Source: Dyadobacter alkalitolerans DSM 23607
GTDB taxonomy: Bacteria; Bacteroidota; Bacteroidia; Cytophagales; Spirosomataceae
Reading direction: 5' to 3'
DNA: 64,000 bases
NCBI RefSeq assembly: GCF_000428845.1
Contig: NZ_AUAS01000006.1
Location: 359,871 to 423,870, forward strand
Position 1 is the stretch's first letter. Each line of letters opens with the position of its first letter. This document shows positions 20,073-28,781 of this stretch, piece by piece. A program made the translations under genes and the position numbers. The notes beneath the pieces were generated by a model. The model saw only the letters and a program-made list of their open reading frames with translations, was not told the origin of the DNA and made no database searches.

Positions 20073-20300
20073 TGTCTTTGAAAAGTGGCTTTTTCCGATA
20101 TCCAGACAAACTTCCAGTTTATCTGTTTTTCCTAAATAATGTGTGTTGTGAGAAATAATCTGAAAGCTAAACGACTAATAAATAGTATGTAACTGGTGGT
20201 TTACTTTTAAAGTATGCCCTTAGGACACTATTTTATCCAAAATTGTTAAAAATTGAGATACTAATTTGATATTTTTTATGTTTAATACAATGCTGATTAC

Positions 20301-20308
20301 TATTTTTG
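20301..20308 (+). promoter_or_regulatory. Putative -7 promoter box for the NarL-type regulator
   Basis: TATTTTTG matches the Bacteroidota TAnnTTTG box 65 bp before the ATG at 20374. No convincing TTTG -33 box is seen at the expected distance, so this is tentative. Confidence 0.3.
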
Positions 20309-20373
20309 TTGATTCCCTGGTTGGTATCGACTGGCACCTGCATTTTTTTAATTAATTGGACTTAAACCCGTAC

Positions 20374-20994
20374 ATGAAACACATACTTATTGCCGAAGAT
20401 CATGCAGTAGTGAGAATAGGCACCAAACACCTGCTCAAATCACTGATACCGGACTCAGCCATTTCGGACGTCGACGATTTTGACAAGATACTTCAGGAAC
20501 TGGAAGTGAAATCGTATGATCTTCTGATCCTGGATATCAACATTCCTGGCGGGAACACGACGAAAATGGTTGAAACCATCCGTCAAAAATCTCCCGGGAT
20601 AAGGATATTAATGTTTTCAAGCTATGACGAACAGCAGTATGGCCTGATGTATCTCCAAGCCGGTGCGGACGGTTATTTATCGAAGGACGCGCCTGAGGAA
20701 GAGTTTAAAACCGCCGTCATGAGCGTTTTGAACAATAAAAAATACATGAGTGAAGATATGCAGCAAATGAATATCAACAGGCTCATCAATCCAAGAGAGT
20801 TCCAACCGGACCCGATCGTGAGTCTTTCGCCACGGGAAACGGACGTAATGAATCTTCTAAAAGAAGGACTGGGAACCGCCAAAATAGCTGAAAAACTCAA
20901 CCTACAGCTCTCAACCGTTAGTACTTACAAAGCAAGGATTTTTGAGAAGCTGGGCGTTAAAAACATTGTTGAATTGATCACAAAGATTAAATAA
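20374..20994 (+). CDS. LuxR/NarL-family response regulator
   Basis: A 206-residue two-domain regulator: receiver domain at about 1-120 (acidic pocket IAEDH, phospho-acceptor Asp in LLILDINIPG, conserved Lys in LSKDAPEEE) and a LuxR-type helix-turn-helix at the end (LSPRETDVMNLLKEGLGTAKIAEKLNLQLSTVSTYKARI). The start at ATG 20374 is preferred to the upstream TTG at 20356 because it begins directly at the receiver strand. No sensor kinase is adjacent. The next gene downstream, a secreted FG-GAP protein, is separated by a terminator. Confidence 0.94.
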   Translation: MKHILIAEDHAVVRIGTKHLLKSLIPDSAISDVDDFDKILQELEVKSYDLLILDINIPGGNTTKMVETIRQKSPGIRILMFSSYDEQQYGLMYLQAGADGYLSKDAPEEEFKTAVMSVLNNKKYMSEDMQQMNINRLINPREFQPDPIVSLSPRETDVMNLLKEGLGTAKIAEKLNLQLSTVSTYKARIFEKLGVKNIVELITKIK

Positions 20995-21014
20995 TTGACT
21001 CAGAAAATGATTTG

Positions 21015-21048
21015 AACCCTGCACTTGGCTGTGCAGGGTTTTTTTTGT
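21015..21048 (+). terminator. Intrinsic terminator after the NarL-type regulator
   Basis: A perfect 10-bp stem (21015-21024 with 21031-21040), loop TTGGCT, followed by a run of T to 21046. Confidence 0.9.
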
Positions 21049-21202
21049 GTGGTTTTGGGAAAAAGTCTTCTTAACCTTCCAATAATTCAGGTCCACCTTC
21101 AAATAAATGCTTTGTGCATCGCAGTCTTAGTTAAGTGAAATTCGGTATAGGCCATTAATATGCCTTGATCAATCTAATTCTCACTATTTCCTAAGGTTCA
21201 AA

Positions 21203-24200
21203 ATGCGAAAATATTACAATTTAGTTCCTTTCTTTCTGCTTGCCTTCGCCGCTTGCTTTACCATTTATGTGAAAAGCAAGAAAGCCGAAGTTGAGACCAA
21301 GTCAGCTGTAAATTTCCCACTGATCAGGCCCGTATTTGGTAAAAAACTTGAAAATAAGTTAGAGCCAAGCCTCATGGGTAATATTCAGCAAAGTCTAGCA
21401 CAGCGTGAATATCATATCACTTTCGACAACCGGAAACAATCTCTGCAAAGCCCAAACCGAAAACAAAACCTGCGGGCTTACTACAAACCGGGACGTTTTA
21501 CGATTCAAAACCGGGTGGATTCGCTCAATGACAACTTTAAATTGGAATTGGCAATGACTGGCATCTATGCGGACGGTCGAAAGTTGTACGCGCCACAAGC
21601 TAATGCTGTTATGGAGCATGCGGAAAACAGACTGCAAATCAAGCACCAGGATTTCACAGAAGAGTATATTAATAATGAGGACGGAATCCGACAGAATTTT
21701 ATCATTCACCGGGCTCCGGATAATACGAAAGTTCTGAACGTTCACCTAAATGCAGAAGGACTGCAAGTGCAGGATCTGGGAAATAATGAGCTGGCCTTTT
21801 ATACTGAAAAAATAAATGACGAGAACAAGAAATTGCTTACTTACAGAGATTTAAATTGCTGGGATGCCAATGGGCAGAGCCTATTGGCATCTTTGTCCCA
21901 TAAAGAAGGAGAAATACTCTTGTCTGTCAATGTTACAGGTGCAGCATATCCGGTCACAATCGACCCGATTGTAGTCAATGGAAATCCCGGTAATGCGAAT
22001 GCAGTTATTCAGAATAACCAAACCTATGCGGACTTAGGCTGGTCAGTTGCCAGTGCAGGCGATGTGAATGGAGATGGATTCAGCGATGTGATAGTTAGTG
22101 CTGTTCAGGAAGACAATGACAATTCGTCGCCACCGGCAAATGATGGGCAGGTTTTCATTCATTACGGGGCAGGACTTGGTATAAATCCCATTGTGAATCA
22201 ACCTCCTACTTTACTTAAAGAAGACGAGGATCTGAAAATTGGATATGGCTGGTCAGTTGCAAGCGCAGGTGATGTGAATGGTGATGGATTCAGTGATGTG
22301 ATTGTGGGAGATCCGAATTCTAACCATAATGCAGCTGGAAATGGTGCTGCATTTATATATTACGGAGGTTCCCTAAATCTTACACCTGTCGCTGGCGCCG
22401 TGCTTACTTGTAATACTGCTAATGCTAATTTTGGCTTCACCGTGGCATCTGCGGGCGATGTTAACAGTGATGGATACAGTGATGTGATTGTTGGTTCCCC
22501 AAATAGTGGGCATGTCTATGTTTTCCATGGTTCTGCATCAGGGGTTGATAACGTACCGGAAATCATCCTGCAAGATAGTCAGCAAGGCCAAACTTTTGGG
22601 TGGTCTGTGGCCAGTGCCGGCGATGTGAATGCAGATGGATTTAGTGATGTGATCATTGGAGCGCATGCGTACGATCATGGCCAAACCGACGAGGGGGTAG
22701 CATTTGTTTATCACGGTTCGGCTGGTGGTCTGACAGCTCAGTACGCAGCTCTTCTGGAAGTCGATGATCCTTCTGCATTTTTTGGCCGGTCAGTTGCAAG
22801 TGCTGGTGATGTGAATGGCGATGGATTCAGCGATGTTGTCATCGGTGCGCCTTACTATGAAACGGGTGCCCAAAACACGGATGAGGGGGCCGCTTTTATA
22901 TATCACGGCTCCGCAACGGGAATCAATAATGCTTTTTCAGTTAAAATTAATGGAGAAAAGCCAAGCTCATGGATGGGACATTCAGTTGCGAGTGCAGGGG
23001 ATGTAAACGGGGATGGGTATAGTGATGTACTCATTGGCGAACCTGGATATGCGGGAAAAATCAATGAGGGTGCCGCACTGGTCTTTCCAGGATCAGCTTC
23101 CGGCATTAGCTCTACATCCATTTCAAACATCAAAAGCGGACAAAGCGAATCCTTTTTAGGCATGTCTGTGAGTAGTGCAGGCGATGTGAATGGGGATGGG
23201 TTTAGTGACATCATTGTGGGCGCTCCGTTCTTTGACGATTCTCAAACAAACGAAGGTGCAGCATTCATTTACAACGGTTCCGCATCCGGCCTTAACTACA
23301 TATCAAGCGCCACATTAAGCACCAATCAAAACGGAAGTCAAACGGGCTATTCCGTTTCAAGCGCGGGCGATGTAAATGGTGACGGATATAGCGACGTTAT
23401 GGTAGGTGCTCCTTATTTCGACAAAGGTGAAACGAACGAAGGCGCTGCATTTCTATATTACGGTTCAGCTACGGGAATTTCAGTAAATGGTTTTGTCACG
23501 TTAGAAGGCAATCAAGCAGAGGCTAACTTCGGATTTTCGGTAGCCAATGCTGGTGATGTCAATGGTGACGGTTATGGCGATGTGCTGGTAGGTGCACCGA
23601 TGTATGATGATGCACAAACCAATACAGGGAGAATCTTCGTTTTTCACGGATCAGCCGCGGGGCTTAGTCAGCAGGCTGCTGGAACATTAACTTTTAATCA
23701 ACTGGGATGCCGCTTTGGTCACGCTACTGCCAGCGCAGGAGATGTCAATGGAGACGGTTTTAGCGATATAATTGTTGGCGCTCCGGGATATGATAATGTT
23801 CAAAATGAAGAAGGTGCGGCTTTCATCTTCTATGGCTCATCGTCCGGAATTTCGGATAATGCGATAATTTGCGAGAGTAACAAAGCCAACTCCTTCATGG
23901 GAGGATCAGTGTCGGGTGCGGGGGATTTGAATGGAGATGGATATAGCGATTTCATTGCCGGTGCGCACTTTTACAATGATGGACAGGTTTTGGAAGGCGC
24001 AGCTTTCATTTATTATGGCTCGCAATCTGGGGTTGATCCGCAAACCTCTGATATACTGCAGGTAGACGAAGCCCAGGCAGCATTAGGCGTTTCCGTTTCC
24101 AATGCGGGAGATGTCAATGGCGATGGATTTAGCGATGTTATCGTTGGTGCAGACCATTATATTTCCAGTAACCTGATGCAAGGGGCGGCTTTTGTTTTCC

Positions 24201-25525
24201 ACGGCACAGCAGCCGGTATCGATCCGGTTTATAAAACAAAGCTGCTTGGTAATCAGGCTGCTGCTCATATGGGTTACGCTGTTTCCGGTGCCAGAGATGT
24301 GAATGGTGATGGTTACGCTGATGTAGTTGTTGGAGCGCCTCAATTTAATGGAGGCCAGGCCGAAGAAGGCGCCTTATTTATCTATCACGGGTCTCCTGTC
24401 GGCATTAACCCTGTAACGGCACTTAAAATTGAGAAAAATCAGGGGATGGCGCAACTGGGTTATGCGGTTGCTGGCGCAGGGGATGTAAATGGCGACGGTT
24501 ATGGTGATGTCATTGCCGGCGCTCCTTTTGATGCAGCGAATGTGAATGTGGGCGAAGCGTACACCTTTCATGGAAACCAGGGAACCGGCACGAAAAATAA
24601 TATCCAAATGTACAACGCCGATTTAACCACAATCCTGGATCATAATAATATATCAGAAAACACTTTTGGCGTCGGCTTTTTCGAAAAATCGTTTCTAGGT
24701 AGAAATAGAGGTAAACTTGTCTGGGAAACTTCGAAAGAAGGTGAGGCATTTTCAGTACCAGTGCTATATCCTTCAATAACTGGCAGCACCGAATTTACAG
24801 GACAACAAAACAGTTACATCAGCACCGGACAAGCGCCAATTGAATATAAAAATGCAATTGCGAAAACTGGAAAAGCTACAAAAGTCCGTGTGCGGATCAA
24901 GTATGACCCGGTTCTTGCAATTACAGGTCAGGTTTATGGGCCTTGGCATTATTCTTCTATTTCGATGCTGAATGGTGGTGCGGTCTTGCCCGTCGAGTTG
25001 GTTGATTTCCAGGCTATAAAATCGGAGAGTGTGGTCCAGCTCGGGTGGGTGACGGCTTCGGAAATAAACAGCAGGCATTTTGAAATTCAACGCAGTTCTG
25101 ATGCGAAGAATTGGCAGACCATTGGTCTTGTAAATGCTTCAATTGCTTCAAACGCTGAAATTCGCTATCATTTCACGGATGTTAACCCACAAAACGGAGA
25201 TAATCATTACAGGCTTAAAATGGTTGATCACGATGGTACATTTGCAATGAGCAGAATCCGAGTTGTGAAATACGAAACAGGGATTAAGCAGGCAGAAATT
25301 AAGGTTTTTCCAAATCCGGTATCGGAAAAGCTGTTTATACAAACAAATAATGGAGACAGTTTTGCCAGCATACAATTACTTACTATTGACGGCAAAATAA
25401 TCTATAAAGCAGCGAAATTGGCAACGGAAATTGATGTAAGAGGTTTATCAGCAGGAATATATCTTTTACGGATCATTTATTCCAATGGCGCAGAAACTTC
25501 GCAACAAGTGGCAATTAGCAAGTAA
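21203..25525 (+). CDS. Secreted FG-GAP repeat protein with T9SS C-terminal sorting domain
   Basis: A 1440-residue protein. A hydrophobic N-terminal stretch (about 7-23) serves as export signal. An unassigned region covers about 30-270. Fourteen FG-GAP repeats follow at about 275-1125, each holding the calcium-binding pattern GDVNGDGFSDVIVGAP or a close variant; spacing is about 60 residues. Next come a beta-sandwich stretch starting LPVELVDFQAIKSES (about 1260) and a type A T9SS sorting domain from VFPNPVSEKLFIQ (about 1370) to the end. The protein should be exported by the Sec system and then the type IX system to the cell surface or medium. Fourteen blades would make two seven-bladed propellers. 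The role, such as adhesion or ligand binding, is inference. Confidence 0.9.
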   Translation: MRKYYNLVPFFLLAFAACFTIYVKSKKAEVETKSAVNFPLIRPVFGKKLENKLEPSLMGNIQQSLAQREYHITFDNRKQSLQSPNRKQNLRAYYKPGRFTIQNRVDSLNDNFKLELAMTGIYADGRKLYAPQANAVMEHAENRLQIKHQDFTEEYINNEDGIRQNFIIHRAPDNTKVLNVHLNAEGLQVQDLGNNELAFYTEKINDENKKLLTYRDLNCWDANGQSLLASLSHKEGEILLSVNVTGAAYPVTIDPIVVNGNPGNANAVIQNNQTYADLGWSVASAGDVNGDGFSDVIVSAVQEDNDNSSPPANDGQVFIHYGAGLGINPIVNQPPTLLKEDEDLKIGYGWSVASAGDVNGDGFSDVIVGDPNSNHNAAGNGAAFIYYGGSLNLTPVAGAVLTCNTANANFGFTVASAGDVNSDGYSDVIVGSPNSGHVYVFHGSASGVDNVPEIILQDSQQGQTFGWSVASAGDVNADGFSDVIIGAHAYDHGQTDEGVAFVYHGSAGGLTAQYAALLEVDDPSAFFGRSVASAGDVNGDGFSDVVIGAPYYETGAQNTDEGAAFIYHGSATGINNAFSVKINGEKPSSWMGHSVASAGDVNGDGYSDVLIGEPGYAGKINEGAALVFPGSASGISSTSISNIKSGQSESFLGMSVSSAGDVNGDGFSDIIVGAPFFDDSQTNEGAAFIYNGSASGLNYISSATLSTNQNGSQTGYSVSSAGDVNGDGYSDVMVGAPYFDKGETNEGAAFLYYGSATGISVNGFVTLEGNQAEANFGFSVANAGDVNGDGYGDVLVGAPMYDDAQTNTGRIFVFHGSAAGLSQQAAGTLTFNQLGCRFGHATASAGDVNGDGFSDIIVGAPGYDNVQNEEGAAFIFYGSSSGISDNAIICESNKANSFMGGSVSGAGDLNGDGYSDFIAGAHFYNDGQVLEGAAFIYYGSQSGVDPQTSDILQVDEAQAALGVSVSNAGDVNGDGFSDVIVGADHYISSNLMQGAAFVFHGTAAGIDPVYKTKLLGNQAAAHMGYAVSGARDVNGDGYADVVVGAPQFNGGQAEEGALFIYHGSPVGINPVTALKIEKNQGMAQLGYAVAGAGDVNGDGYGDVIAGAPFDAANVNVGEAYTFHGNQGTGTKNNIQMYNADLTTILDHNNISENTFGVGFFEKSFLGRNRGKLVWETSKEGEAFSVPVLYPSITGSTEFTGQQNSYISTGQAPIEYKNAIAKTGKATKVRVRIKYDPVLAITGQVYGPWHYSSISMLNGGAVLPVELVDFQAIKSESVVQLGWVTASEINSRHFEIQRSSDAKNWQTIGLVNASIASNAEIRYHFTDVNPQNGDNHYRLKMVDHDGTFAMSRIRVVKYETGIKQAEIKVFPNPVSEKLFIQTNNGDSFASIQLLTIDGKIIYKAAKLATEIDVRGLSAGIYLLRIIYSNGAETSQQVAISK

Positions 25526-25546
25526 AGAAATTATCAAACTCTCTAG

Positions 25547-25574
25547 AAACGGCCTCGAATTTGAGGCCGTTTTG
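25547..25574 (+). terminator. Intrinsic terminator after the FG-GAP gene
   Basis: A perfect 10-bp stem (25547-25556 with 25563-25572), loop GAATTT, with a short T-run. Confidence 0.85.
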
Positions 25575-25617
25575 GTTCTTTCCCGTACGTTTGCTGAAAC
25601 ATCAATAAAAAACGCGG

Positions 25618-26148
25618 ATGCGCAAGTTGCTGATTGAAGAAATGGGCCGGTTGACGGTTGAAGAATTTAAAGAATCGGAGAAATTTCCGTTTGTTATTGT
25701 CCTTGATAATATCCGGAGCCTGGCCAACATTGGCTCCTTTTTTAGAACAGCAGATGCTTTTCGGGCTCAGAAGATCATTTTATGCGGTTATACCCAAAGT
25801 CCCCCGCACAGGGAAATCACCAGAAGCGCCATTGGTGCCGAGTTGTCGGTGGACTGGGAGAAAAGCGATAGTGCCGAGGATTCGGTGAAACAGTTGAAGG
25901 CGGAGGGTTATGAAGTGTGGTGTGTGGAGCAGGCGGAAGGGAGTGTTATGCTGCAAAATTTCGCTCCGAACATGGAGAAGCCGTGCGCATTTGTATTTGG
26001 AAATGAGGTGGAAGGCGTCGCGGATAATGTTATCGCCGCTGCCGACGGCTGCCTGGAAATCCCGCAGTTTGGGACAAAACACTCCTTTAATGTGTCTGTA
26101 TCCGCTGGAATCGTGCTCTGGGAATTCGTAAGCAAAAAGATAACATAA
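25618..26148 (+). CDS. TrmH/SpoU-family RNA 2'-O-methyltransferase
   Basis: A 176-residue SPOUT-class methyltransferase that would methylate the 2'-OH of a tRNA or rRNA ribose using SAM. The three SpoU motifs are visible: NIRSLANIGSFFRTADAF with the conserved Asn and Arg (about 31-48), FVFGNEVEGVAD (about 123-134), and IPQFGTKHSFNVSVSAGI (about 147-164) forming the trefoil knot. It is short, as for family members that lack an N-terminal RNA-binding extension. It starts 46 bp after a terminator and is probably transcribed alone. The target nucleotide is unknown. Confidence 0.92.
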   Translation: MRKLLIEEMGRLTVEEFKESEKFPFVIVLDNIRSLANIGSFFRTADAFRAQKIILCGYTQSPPHREITRSAIGAELSVDWEKSDSAEDSVKQLKAEGYEVWCVEQAEGSVMLQNFAPNMEKPCAFVFGNEVEGVADNVIAAADGCLEIPQFGTKHSFNVSVSAGIVLWEFVSKKIT

Positions 26149-26286
26149 ATATAATATGAGATATTTGGTGTTTATCGCTTAATAAGCATTAATTGCAGGT
26201 TATAAATGCATTGATATATCCTCACGTTCACACCCCGTTTGCTTGTCCAACAGGGTGAAGACTTTACCAGAATTAAAAACTACATT

Positions 26287-26712
26287 ATGAAATCTGCTAC
26301 AAAAAAATTATCGACCGAAATTGCAGAAACGCTTTCCGGCAAAATCGCTGCAGTTTCTGCAGGTTCCAAGAAAATAAAGAAGTCTATCGAAAAGGCGGCT
26401 GAAAAACTGGCTAAGAAAGTAGCAAAGTTTGAGAAGGAAACTGCCAAAAAACAGGCTAAGGATGCTAAGAATGAAGAGAAAAAGCTGAAATCGAAAGACA
26501 AAGGTAAAAAGGAAGGCAAGAAGGAGAAGGCCGCTAAGGTTGCTGCGCTCGTTGCCGCTGCATCCACAAAAGCTGCTGTTGCCGCTCCCGCTAAACCGAT
26601 CGCTGTAAAAGCAACCAATGCTAAGCCAGCCGCTGGCCGCGCTGCTTCGCGACCAGCTACCCAATCTTCACTGGAAACGGAAAATCCGGTTGTAGAAACA
26701 CCAGCTCAATAA
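26287..26712 (+). CDS. Lys/Ala-rich histone H1-like basic protein
   Basis: A 141-residue protein made mostly of Lys, Ala and Glu. The first half is a long charged helix (KIKKSIEKAAEKLAKKVAKFE and on to a KKEGKKEKAAK run), and the second half alternates Ala/Pro/Lys (AAPAKPIAVKATNAKPAAG), much like the tail of histone H1 or bacterial HU extensions. It is probably a nucleoid or RNA-binding protein, which is inference from composition. The start is the ATG at 26287; the TTG at 26239 would add a non-conserved-looking extension. Confidence 0.65.
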   Translation: MKSATKKLSTEIAETLSGKIAAVSAGSKKIKKSIEKAAEKLAKKVAKFEKETAKKQAKDAKNEEKKLKSKDKGKKEGKKEKAAKVAALVAAASTKAAVAAPAKPIAVKATNAKPAAGRAASRPATQSSLETENPVVETPAQ

Positions 26713-26730
26713 AAATACATGGAAGTAAAT

Positions 26731-26760
26731 GAAAGACAGCATCCCAGGATGCTGTCTTTC
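26731..26760. terminator. Bidirectional terminator
   Basis: A perfect 14-bp inverted repeat (26731-26744 with 26747-26760) between the H1-like gene and the convergent laccase-domain gene. Confidence 0.85.
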
Positions 26761-26765
26761 TGCTT

Positions 26766-27542
26766 TTAGCCTCGGTCGGTCATTCCGATCGTCGCCAGTA
26801 ACCTTCCTGTGAAACCTTTTTCCAATCGGTAGGAAAAGTAATCGTCATTGTTGAGCACCGTCGAGAATGGAGAGACTTCTATGTTTTCCTCAGGCAGGCC
26901 TGATGCTAGGAGCTGATCACGGTTGCTCGCCTTCAAATCCACGAAGTATTTCTGTTTTCCGGAATCGAAGCGTTTATATTTTCCTTCAAAATGTTCAGAA
27001 ACGTCTTCGCCGACTTCAAATGAACACTCATCAATGCATGTGCCAATGTAAGCGACGCAATCCGCCGGGTCGGAACCAAACTCTGATTGGAGCATAGCGA
27101 TAGTTTTAGCTGCAATGCCCTTTACGGTTCCCCGCCAGCCTGCATGGATAGCGGCAACGCTTCTGGTTACCGGATCAAAAATCAGGATCGGGGTGCAGTC
27201 GGCAATCGTTACCGCTAGCTGAATGTTCGTTTTGTTGGTAATAAGCGCGTCGTAACCATCAAACCGGCCTGGATCTTCAACATTTAGAATTTTATCATCA
27301 TGCACCTGATGCGACTTGGCGACGGTCTCAAACGGAACATTTAATGCATTGAAAAAGCGAATGTTGTTTTCCAGCACGTCGGCTGGATCATCTTGTGAGC
27401 CGCCCAGGTTCAATGATGCATAAGGTGCTTTGCTTACGCCACCATGCCTGGTGCTTTCCGCAGCGATAAGCCCTGCGAACCCGGAAAATATATGCGGCGC
27501 CCTGAAAAGTGGCTTGCTAATGTTGGTTTCTATTGAAGACAT
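26766..27542 (-). CDS. pgeF: Laccase-domain protein, PgeF/YfiH/LACC1 family
   Basis: A 258-residue member of the family once called polyphenol oxidase. Family relatives include the peptidoglycan editing factor PgeF and the purine-nucleoside-processing LACC1/YlmD. The copper or zinc ligand signature is visible: the catalytic His in KSHQVHDDKIL, Cys in VTIADCTPILI and His in AAIHAGWRGTVKGI. A start at ATG 27542 gives the standard N-terminus; the TTG at 27563 is less likely. The gene is convergent with the H1-like gene and divergent from a glycosyltransferase. Confidence 0.9.
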   Translation of the reverse strand: MSSIETNISKPLFRAPHIFSGFAGLIAAESTRHGGVSKAPYASLNLGGSQDDPADVLENNIRFFNALNVPFETVAKSHQVHDDKILNVEDPGRFDGYDALITNKTNIQLAVTIADCTPILIFDPVTRSVAAIHAGWRGTVKGIAAKTIAMLQSEFGSDPADCVAYIGTCIDECSFEVGEDVSEHFEGKYKRFDSGKQKYFVDLKASNRDQLLASGLPEENIEVSPFSTVLNNDDYFSYRLEKGFTGRLLATIGMTDRG

Positions 27543-27746
27543 GAAGAAAATGGTCGTGATCAAACTTTCACAAATGTAGATTATAGCAAATTAATGTTGG
27601 GTAACGGAATTTATTTCACCGGGTTATAAGTTTAGTGTCTGTATTGACGAGCTGAAACAGTGGCAATCCCGGCCGGAAAATATCATGATTCGGGTAAAAC
27701 GGGAATAAAAAATTAAATTTACAGCCAGACGTGCATCAATTGACTA

Positions 27747-28739
27747 ATGAATATGATAAAAGTGAGTGTGTGTGTTGTCACTTACAACCACGAAAAGTTT
27801 GTAGCGCAAATGCTGGATTCGATTTTAATGCAGCAGACTACATTTCCTTTTGAGATTGTTGTAGGGGACGATTGCTCCAAGGATAATACGGCCGCTATAT
27901 TAAAAGATTACCAGCAACGGTTTCCAGACAAGATCAGGCTTTTGCTGCATCCGAAAAATATGGGGCTCAATGGTAAATTCAATGCACTTGCCACATTTGC
28001 AGCCGCCAAAGGCGAATATATAGCGCAATTTGACGGCGACGATTATCTGATTTCTCCGCATAAGCTTCAAAAACAAGTGGAAATGATGGACGCAAATCCG
28101 CACTACTCAGCTTGTTACCATAACGCCCGCGTTATTTTTGACGACAATGCAGCGCCGCCTTATCTGGTAAATACGCTTTCAAAACCGGAAATAACCGTGG
28201 AGGACCTGGTAGGAGAGGACGAGCTTTGTTTCATCGCGACTTCCAGCTTAATGTTCCGTAGGGAAGATTTTGCCAAACATCCTGATCCTGAGTGGACTAA
28301 CCTTTCAACCAGCGGCGATATTCCCAGAAATATCATGTTTGCTACCCGTGGCCCGATTGGTTATATCGACGAAGTGATGTCGGTTTACAGGAAAAACAGG
28401 GGAGGGGCAAGCTTTGCGGATAATCATTATGGCGCCGATTTTCTTTTCAATCGTATTCAGCTCTATTCCAACATTAATAAGGAGCTGGGCTATAAATACG
28501 ATGATAAGTTGAAGAAGAACATTGCCACTTACTATTACAAGCTGCTATTTTCGAAGGAATATGGCAAAACTTACTGGCCAAGATTGAAGTACGCGCTGAA
28601 ATATCTGACTGATGGAGATCCTTCACCGCAGCGAAGAAAGGAAGTGATCCGCGACTTTGTTATACCACCCGCGTTCATGAAATTATACAGCTTTTTTGCA
28701 TTGAACCTTTATAATATCAAGTCAAAAGCGAAGGCTTAA
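27747..28739 (+). CDS. Glycosyltransferase family 2
   Basis: A 330-residue GT-A glycosyltransferase. The N-terminus MIKVSVCVVTYNHEKFVAQM, the IVVGDDCSKDNTAAIL stretch, and QFDGDDYL with the DXD-like metal site (about 90-97) are standard. The C-terminal 130 residues are family-variable acceptor-binding sequence. It stands alone, away from the glycan locus at 10-20 kb, and ends at a strong bidirectional terminator. It probably acts on a surface polysaccharide or glycolipid. Confidence 0.92.
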   Translation: MNMIKVSVCVVTYNHEKFVAQMLDSILMQQTTFPFEIVVGDDCSKDNTAAILKDYQQRFPDKIRLLLHPKNMGLNGKFNALATFAAAKGEYIAQFDGDDYLISPHKLQKQVEMMDANPHYSACYHNARVIFDDNAAPPYLVNTLSKPEITVEDLVGEDELCFIATSSLMFRREDFAKHPDPEWTNLSTSGDIPRNIMFATRGPIGYIDEVMSVYRKNRGGASFADNHYGADFLFNRIQLYSNINKELGYKYDDKLKKNIATYYYKLLFSKEYGKTYWPRLKYALKYLTDGDPSPQRRKEVIRDFVIPPAFMKLYSFFALNLYNIKSKAKA

Positions 28740-28744
28740 AGCAA

Positions 28745-28779
28745 AACAAAAATGGGATCTCGTCGATCCCATTTTTGTT
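28745..28779. terminator. Bidirectional terminator
   Basis: A perfect 15-bp stem (28745-28759 with 28765-28779), loop TCGTC, with A-runs on the left and T-runs on the right. Confidence 0.9.
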
Positions 28780-28781
28780 GA

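Noticed and set aside
22021..24560. Repeats that look like a CRISPR array at DNA level
   Set aside because: They are in-frame FG-GAP codons of varying sequence within one protein.
26239..26286. TTG start adding 16 residues to the H1-like protein
   Set aside because: The extension has no H1-like composition, and a normal ATG follows at 26287.
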